A stretch of 27,618 nt of DNA from Subdoligranulum sp. GTDB lineage: Bacteria > Bacillota > Clostridia > Oscillospirales > Ruminococcaceae. The stretch lies in assembly GCA_004555405.1 (NCBI GenBank), contig SFIE01000020.1:1-27618 (forward strand), given 5' to 3'. Made by a program: the position numbers and the translations under genes. The notes beneath the pieces are model-generated. The model did no database searches, was not told the DNA's origin, and was given only the letters and a program-made list of their open reading frames with translations. Numbering within the stretch: position 1 is the first letter of the stretch; each line of letters opens with the position of its first letter. This document shows positions 23,656 through 27,618 of this stretch, in pieces.

Positions 23656-25116
23656 ATGTTATTTTCCAAAAGCATTTCCGTTTCGGGGCGCCTGGTTCAC
23701 GCGGCCTCTGTTTTTTATCTGCTTTTGCCCGCGGTGCTGTTTGCGTTCGGCTGGCTGCGCGCTATCTGGCTTTTGCCTGTGCTTGCCGTGCTGGCGCTGT
23801 GCGGCTTCACGCTGGTGCGAAGCTATTGGCAAAAAGGCGGCAGCGTGCAGCTTTCGGTGTGGTATATGCTGCTGTGTGCCGCTGCCGTTTTGGTGTGGCT
23901 GGCGTTTTCCGGCATTGGCGGGTTTTCTTACCAGAATTTAGACTACTATGTGCGAAACCCGATCTTAAATGATCTCACCCACTTTTCCTGGCCGCTTCGC
24001 TACGATCTTTCGGCGCAGCCGGATGCTGTGCAGGCGCTGTGCGGCAGCGATCCTGTGGGCTTTGTGTACTATTTCGTATTCTGGCTGCCCGCTGCGGCGC
24101 TGGGCAAGGTGTTTGGTGCGGCACAGCTGTGGCTGTTTGTGTGGTGCTTTGCGGGCCTTATGCTGGTTTTGCTGCAGCTGCAGCTGTATCTGCAAAAACA
24201 ATCGCTGCTGATCCCGGTGGTTTTTATGGGCTTCAGTGGGCTGGACTGTATTCCGTTTTTTGTGCAGGAGGGCTTTGTGAAAACCGGGCACATGGAATGG
24301 TGGTCACATTTTTTTCAGTATTCCAGCAATACCACCCTTTTATATTGGGTGTTCAATCAGGCGATCCCCCTGTGGCTGATCGTGGGGCTGCTGCTCAATC
24401 TGGGCAGCCGAAACGGCGGCGCTGCGCTGTGCAGCCTGAGTTTTCTGTATTCGCCATTTGCCACCTTTGGCATGATTCCGATAGCGCTGTGTGCCGTAAA
24501 GAAAAACGGCCTTGGCCGCACCCTGCACACCGCCGCCAACTGGCTTACCCCCGCCCTGATGCTGGGGGTGTGGGGCAGCTTTTATCTTTCTAATCCCGGC
24601 AGCCTTGGCGCAAACGGCTGGATCTTTGCGCTGGGGGGCATTTCGGCTGTGAAATGGTATTTCCCGTTTGTTTTACTGGAAGTCGGGGTGTATCTGCTTC
24701 TTTTGCGCAGGCAGCTGCTTTGCTATGATTATTTATGGATCTGCGCGGTTGAATTGGTTCTGATTCCTTTATACAAACTCACCGATGCCAACGATTTTTG
24801 TATGCGGACATCGATCCCGGCTCTGCTGATCCTGTGCATTTCCGTTATACGCTATTTACTGGAGCATAAAAACAAAACCTGCCTTGCGCTGGCCCTGTGC
24901 CTTGTGATCGGCATGGCCACCCCCTGTGCCGAGGTACTGCGCAGTGTAAAGTTCACGCTTTCCGGCAAGCCGGATGCCAATTTGGTCGGTGATAGCTTTG
25001 CGGCCATGACACTGGACAAATACGAATACGCCGAGGATCTTGTAACCACGGTAAACAACCAGTTTTTTGCGCATGACTGGCAAGACAGCCTGTTTGAAAA
25101 ATATCTCGGCAAATAA
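23656..25116 (+). CDS. Polytopic membrane protein, GT-C-like
   Basis: This 486-residue membrane protein has three helices in the first 100 residues. A large outer loop follows (GGFSYQNLDYYVRNPILNDL near 95-115, then FSWPLRYD), and about eight further helices run to about residue 430. A short outer C-terminal tail of about 55 residues ends the protein. The aromatic/Asp-rich first outer loop and multi-helix core recall GT-C glycosyltransferases, as for the 632-residue protein encoded at 9138, but sequence similarity by eye is low. I do not recognise the family. The start is ATG at 23656 with GTGAAAGTGAG upstream; the frame is open to 23545, inside the promoter. It is monocistronic, with its own promoter and terminator. 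Confidence 0.72.
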   Translation: MLFSKSISVSGRLVHAASVFYLLLPAVLFAFGWLRAIWLLPVLAVLALCGFTLVRSYWQKGGSVQLSVWYMLLCAAAVLVWLAFSGIGGFSYQNLDYYVRNPILNDLTHFSWPLRYDLSAQPDAVQALCGSDPVGFVYYFVFWLPAAALGKVFGAAQLWLFVWCFAGLMLVLLQLQLYLQKQSLLIPVVFMGFSGLDCIPFFVQEGFVKTGHMEWWSHFFQYSSNTTLLYWVFNQAIPLWLIVGLLLNLGSRNGGAALCSLSFLYSPFATFGMIPIALCAVKKNGLGRTLHTAANWLTPALMLGVWGSFYLSNPGSLGANGWIFALGGISAVKWYFPFVLLEVGVYLLLLRRQLLCYDYLWICAVELVLIPLYKLTDANDFCMRTSIPALLILCISVIRYLLEHKNKTCLALALCLVIGMATPCAEVLRSVKFTLSGKPDANLVGDSFAAMTLDKYEYAEDLVTTVNNQFFAHDWQDSLFEKYLGK

Positions 25117-25127
25117 ACTCCATGTAC

Positions 25128-25167
25128 GCCGCCCCGGCCTTTTCTGTGTGCCGGAGCGGCAATTTTT
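25128..25167 (+). terminator. Terminator of the second membrane protein gene
   Basis: CGCCGCCCCGGC and GCCGGAGCGGC pair around an 11-base loop and are followed by AATTTTT on the plus strand, 12 bases after the stop. The T-run overlaps the stop codon of the protease gene on the other strand. Confidence 0.8.
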
Positions 25168-25870
25168 ATCTTTCGGCCTGGATCTCTTTATAAAGGTATT
25201 GCAGCACATCGGCAATGCCGCCCAGCTCGTCGATCAGCCCTTCGCGCACGGCCTTTTCGCCGGTAAGCACCGTGCCCATGTCCATCACCAGTTCGCCCGT
25301 GTGCATCATCAGCTGGGTAAAGCGGCGGGCTGTAATGTTGGAATGCCCGGTCACAAAGCTGGTGATGCGGTCCTGCATCTGGTCAAAGTAGCGCATGGTT
25401 TGCGGCACCCCCAGCACGGTTCCGCTGTGGCGCACCGGGTGCACCATCATGGTTGCGGTGGGCACGATAAAGCTGCGCCGGGCACTGACTGCCAGCGGAA
25501 TGCCAATGGAATGTCCGCCGCCCAGCACCAGCGCTGCGCTGGGCTTGCTCACCCCGGCGATCAGCTCGGCCAGCGCAAGCCCGGCCTCAACATCGCCGCC
25601 CACGGTGTTCAGCACCACCATCAGGCCATCGATGGCGGGGTCTTCCTCAATATCCACGATCTGCGGGATCACCTGTTCATAGCGTGTGGTTTTTTGATTG
25701 TCGGGTGCGCTCACATGGCCTTCGATCTGGCCCACCACCGTCAGGCAGTGGATCGAGTATCTTCCCTTGGTGTGCGCCACCGATGCGGTTTCACGCATAT
25801 ACTCCAGTTCCTGATTTTCTTTTTCTGCCAGCACCTCCTGTGCCGAGCAGCGCTGTGTTTGTTTTGGCAT
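25166..25870 (-). CDS. ClpP/TepA-like serine protease
   Basis: This is a 234-residue protein of the ClpP/crotonase fold, closest in layout to TepA (translocation-enhancing protease) of Firmicutes rather than housekeeping ClpP. A charged N-terminal stretch (about 1-30) is followed by the core: YSIHCLTVVGQIEGH, LMVVLNTVGGDVEAGLALAE (oxyanion/helix region), LGGGHSIGIPLAVS with the likely nucleophile Ser, and TATMMVHPVRHSGTVLG with the likely His. Housekeeping ClpP has GxASSMG-type sequence at the nucleophile, so GHSIG is divergent. No ClpX/ClpA gene is near. It may process signal-peptide remnants or membrane proteins. The start is ATG at 25870 with AAGGGGG upstream; the frame reaches 25987 without a ribosome site. 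Divergent from rex. Confidence 0.85.
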   Translation of the reverse strand: MPKQTQRCSAQEVLAEKENQELEYMRETASVAHTKGRYSIHCLTVVGQIEGHVSAPDNQKTTRYEQVIPQIVDIEEDPAIDGLMVVLNTVGGDVEAGLALAELIAGVSKPSAALVLGGGHSIGIPLAVSARRSFIVPTATMMVHPVRHSGTVLGVPQTMRYFDQMQDRITSFVTGHSNITARRFTQLMMHTGELVMDMGTVLTGEKAVREGLIDELGGIADVLQYLYKEIQAER

Positions 25871-25954
25871 AATTTCCCCCTTGGCCGCTTGATCACTGCG
25901 CCCTGAATGCGGCATTTTCCGGGCACAAAAAAAGTTTTGACCGTATTTGCCAAT

Positions 25955-25963
25955 TTTATAGCA
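25955..25963 (-). promoter_or_regulatory. Extended -10 promoter of the ClpP/TepA-like gene
   Basis: On the minus strand, TGCTATAAA is an extended -10 element about 85 bases before the start codon. No convincing -35 box is seen at the right distance. Confidence 0.4.
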
Positions 25964-25980
25964 CAATGATTGATTTTTAT

Positions 25981-26010
25981 TTGACAATCTTTCCTGTCCT
26001 GCGCTATACT
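25981..26010 (+). promoter_or_regulatory. Promoter of rex-tdk
   Basis: A consensus TTGACA (25981-25986) and TATACT (26005-26010) are spaced by 18 bases. The leader to the rex ATG is about 115 bases. No Rex-type palindrome was seen around it. Confidence 0.8.
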
Positions 26011-26130
26011 CTTTATTAAAAGTAATGCCCGCAGTTTTTCTCCTTCGGCAAGGCTGCTGCGGCGTTGCCCAAACCGAAACTTAGGCTCTGCACCTGTTCG
26101 CACAGCCCCGCAAAAAGGAGAAATGCAATC

Positions 26131-26769
26131 ATGCCCGCTCAAGGAAACGCTTCTTTGCCTGTAATCAAACGCCTTCCCAAATATTACCGTTATCTTTGCA
26201 TGATGCAGAAAAACGGCATCACGGAGGTTTCCAGCAAATATCTGGCCGATACGCTTGGCACCACGGCCAGCCAGGTGCGGCAGGATTTTAACTGTTTTGC
26301 AAGCTTTGGCCGACAGGGCATCGGTTACGAGGTGGATAAACTGGTAGACGAGCTGGGCAAGCTGTTGTTCGGCAGCGGCGAGCCCCTGCCCAGCATCATG
26401 GTGGGCGCAGGCCGCTTAGGCTCGGCTGTTTCGCGCTTTATCACCAACGAAACCAGCGGCTACAAGCTGCTGGCCGCTTTTGACGGCAACGCTGAGCTTG
26501 TGGGCAAAGATCTGAACGGCGTTCCCATTTACCACACAGACGATCTGGAAAAGTTCTGCCGGGAAAACCATGTGGCAATGGCTGTGCTCTGCCTGCCCCG
26601 CACGGGTGCCATTGCGCTGGCCCCCACGCTGGTGGAAGCCGGTGTGAAGGGCTTTTGGAACTTCAGCCACTACGATCTGGTGGTGGATTACCCGCAGCTT
26701 GTGGTGGAAAATGTTCACCTTGGCGACAGCCTGATGAGCCTGAGCTACCGCCTGCGCAACGAGCAATAA
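26131..26769 (+). CDS. rex: Redox-sensing transcriptional repressor Rex
   Basis: This 212-residue regulator represses fermentative and NADH-linked genes when NAD+/NADH is high and leaves DNA when NADH binds. The N-terminal winged helix (about 1-80) includes KRLPKYYRYL and SQVRQDFNCFASFGRQGIGY, a Rex hallmark. The Rossmann domain has the dinucleotide loop VGAGRLGSA at 91-99; most relatives have Asn/Asn-Leu where Arg stands here. FDGNAELVGK and the C-terminal domain-swap helix follow. ATG at 26131 is preceded by AAAAAGGAG; the open frame upstream to 26065 lacks a ribosome site. It is followed after 22 bases by tdk in one transcript. Confidence 0.95.
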   Translation: MPAQGNASLPVIKRLPKYYRYLCMMQKNGITEVSSKYLADTLGTTASQVRQDFNCFASFGRQGIGYEVDKLVDELGKLLFGSGEPLPSIMVGAGRLGSAVSRFITNETSGYKLLAAFDGNAELVGKDLNGVPIYHTDDLEKFCRENHVAMAVLCLPRTGAIALAPTLVEAGVKGFWNFSHYDLVVDYPQLVVENVHLGDSLMSLSYRLRNEQ

Positions 26770-26791
26770 ACTTGTAAGGAGCTATTTTTTC

Positions 26792-27397
26792 ATGGCCAAA
26801 TTATATTTTCGCTACGGCGCGATGAACAGCGGCAAAAGCACTGCTTTGATGCAGGTGGCGCACAATTATGAAGAGCGCGGTATGCGCGTTTTGGTGCTCA
26901 AGCCCCGCATTGACAGCAAGGGCGGCGATCAGCTGCTGAGCCGCCTTGGCATTTCGCGCAAGGTGGACCATTTGATCAGCGCAAGCGACGATGTGTTTGC
27001 CCTGCTGCAGCGCGAGATGAGCACAACCACTCCCCCCGCCTGCATTTTGTGTGATGAAAGCCAGTTTTTCACCGCCGCACAGGCCGAACAGCTGTTTCGC
27101 GCCACCTGCCTGCTGAATGTGCCTGTGATCTGCTATGGCCTGCGCACCGATTTTTCTATGCGCGGCTTTCCCGGTTCTACCCGCCTTTTAGAGCTGGCAC
27201 ACACCGTGGAAGAGATGAAAACCATTTGCTTTTGCGGGCGCAAGGCGCTGTGCAATGGCCGCAAGATCAACGGTGAGTTTGTGTTTGAGGGCGATCAGGT
27301 GGCCATTGATCAGGTGGACGATGTGGAATATGTGAGCCTGTGCCCCCAGTGCTATTTCCGTGAGCGCGAAAAGTTTTATGCCAAAATTCATAAATAA
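26792..27397 (+). CDS. tdk: Thymidine kinase
   Basis: This 201-residue type II thymidine kinase makes dTMP from thymidine and ATP in salvage. The P-loop GAMNSGKST is at about 9-17, and the Walker B/catalytic segment CILCDESQFF (catalytic Glu) is near 85-95. YGLRTDFSMRGFPGS forms the lasso region. The structural zinc site uses ICFCGRKA (about 150-157) and SLCPQCYF (about 185-192). Length is normal. GTAAGGAG lies before the ATG. It is co-transcribed with rex and belongs with cdd, deoD, deoB and the nucleoside-binding lipoprotein in the same metabolic theme. Confidence 0.96.
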   Translation: MAKLYFRYGAMNSGKSTALMQVAHNYEERGMRVLVLKPRIDSKGGDQLLSRLGISRKVDHLISASDDVFALLQREMSTTTPPACILCDESQFFTAAQAEQLFRATCLLNVPVICYGLRTDFSMRGFPGSTRLLELAHTVEEMKTICFCGRKALCNGRKINGEFVFEGDQVAIDQVDDVEYVSLCPQCYFREREKFYAKIHK

Positions 27398-27470
27398 TTG
27401 CGTTTTATCCGCTGATTTTTTGAGATTTTGATTTTTCTTTTCCAATTTTTCAACTTTTTTAAAAAATGTG

Positions 27471-27498
27471 TTGACATTTTCTATGTGTGTGCTATAAT
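27471..27498 (+). promoter_or_regulatory. Promoter of the tRNA-Leu gene
   Basis: TTGACA (27471-27476) and TATAAT (27493-27498), both perfect consensus, are spaced by 16 bases. This is the strongest promoter in the window, fitting a stable RNA gene. The stretch after tdk (27398-27470) is T-rich but has no clear hairpin. Confidence 0.85.
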
Positions 27499-27542
27499 AT
27501 CACTTGTTCGGCGGGCACACAGCCAGCTGAAACAAACAATAT

Positions 27543-27618
27543 GCGGATGTGGCGGAACTGGCAGACGCGCTAGATTCAGGTTCTAGTTCCCTTAAAAGAG
27601 TGTGGGTTCAAATCCCTT
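27543..27618 (+). tRNA. tRNA-Leu (anticodon CAG), 3' end outside the window
   Basis: The acceptor 5' strand is GCGGATG, followed by a Leu-type D arm (GGCGGAACTGGCAGACGC). The anticodon stem CTAGA/TCTAG encloses the loop TTCAGGT, so the anticodon is CAG (reads CUG). The long class II variable arm and the T arm (GGTTCAAAT) follow. The window ends before the acceptor 3' strand, which should read CATCCGC. Confidence 0.93.

Noticed and set aside
1..27618. CRISPR array, insertion sequence, phage or biosynthetic gene cluster
   Set aside because: No regularly spaced repeats, transposase, integrase, phage structural genes or core biosynthetic enzymes were found; the only mobile trace is the relaxase remnant.

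Overview
The window looks like chromosomal DNA from an anaerobic, G+C-rich member of the Clostridia, probably an Oscillospiraceae/Faecalibacterium-type gut bacterium. The basis is the gene set: a Rex redox repressor, a cobalamin-dependent methionine synthase with a separate activation protein, a TepA-like ClpP protease, a BmpA-type lipoprotein, and clostridial AGGAGG ribosome sites with sigma-A promoters. This placement is inference from family content; no marker gene fixes the species.

Region by region. 1-2070 is an accessory patch that reads as less G+C-rich than the rest: the tail of a KdpE-like response regulator, a decayed C-terminal piece of a MobA/MobL-type relaxase, and a small XRE regulator overlapping a membrane protein. 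2089-5262 holds two transport units on the minus strand (AI-2E family permease plus a small membrane-anchored protein; an NhaC-type antiporter). 5561-8055 is a minus-strand nucleoside unit: BmpA/PnrA-like lipoprotein, cytidine deaminase and DeoD purine nucleoside phosphorylase. 8238-11036 on the plus strand is a COG1313-type radical SAM gene directly abutting a large polytopic membrane protein. A bidirectional terminator at 11077-11125 separates this from a long minus-strand block: YdcF-like protein, phosphopentomutase (deoB), methionine synthase (metH), its activation protein, MTHFR (metF), a DUF3006 protein, a ComEC-like metallo-beta-lactamase protein, a YgiQ radical SAM protein and an FtsK/SpoIIIE DNA translocase. 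The order of transcription in the block is ftsK to ydcF. From 23.6 kb come a second polytopic membrane protein (plus), a ClpP/TepA-like protease (minus), then rex, thymidine kinase and a tRNA-Leu(CAG) cut by the window end (plus).

How the genes work together. Nucleoside salvage is the main theme: BmpA (uptake), Cdd, DeoD, DeoB and Tdk would import nucleosides, deaminate or phosphorolyse them, and feed ribose/deoxyribose 5-phosphate to central metabolism. MetF, MetH and the MetH activation protein form a complete module that reduces methylene-THF and methylates homocysteine. Rex would couple the NAD redox state to gene expression, but no Rex operator was recognised here.

Most of the window is ordinary core genome, and I do not see a convincing new defence or biosynthetic system. 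The places most worth a second look are: the 419-base ftsK leader (23237-23655), which has a long-range helix, an antisense-facing promoter and a rho-independent terminator; nested direct repeats in the XRE promoter; a palindrome inside the deoB promoter; an inverted repeat just downstream of the bmpA promoter; and the two uncharacterised GT-C-like membrane proteins.
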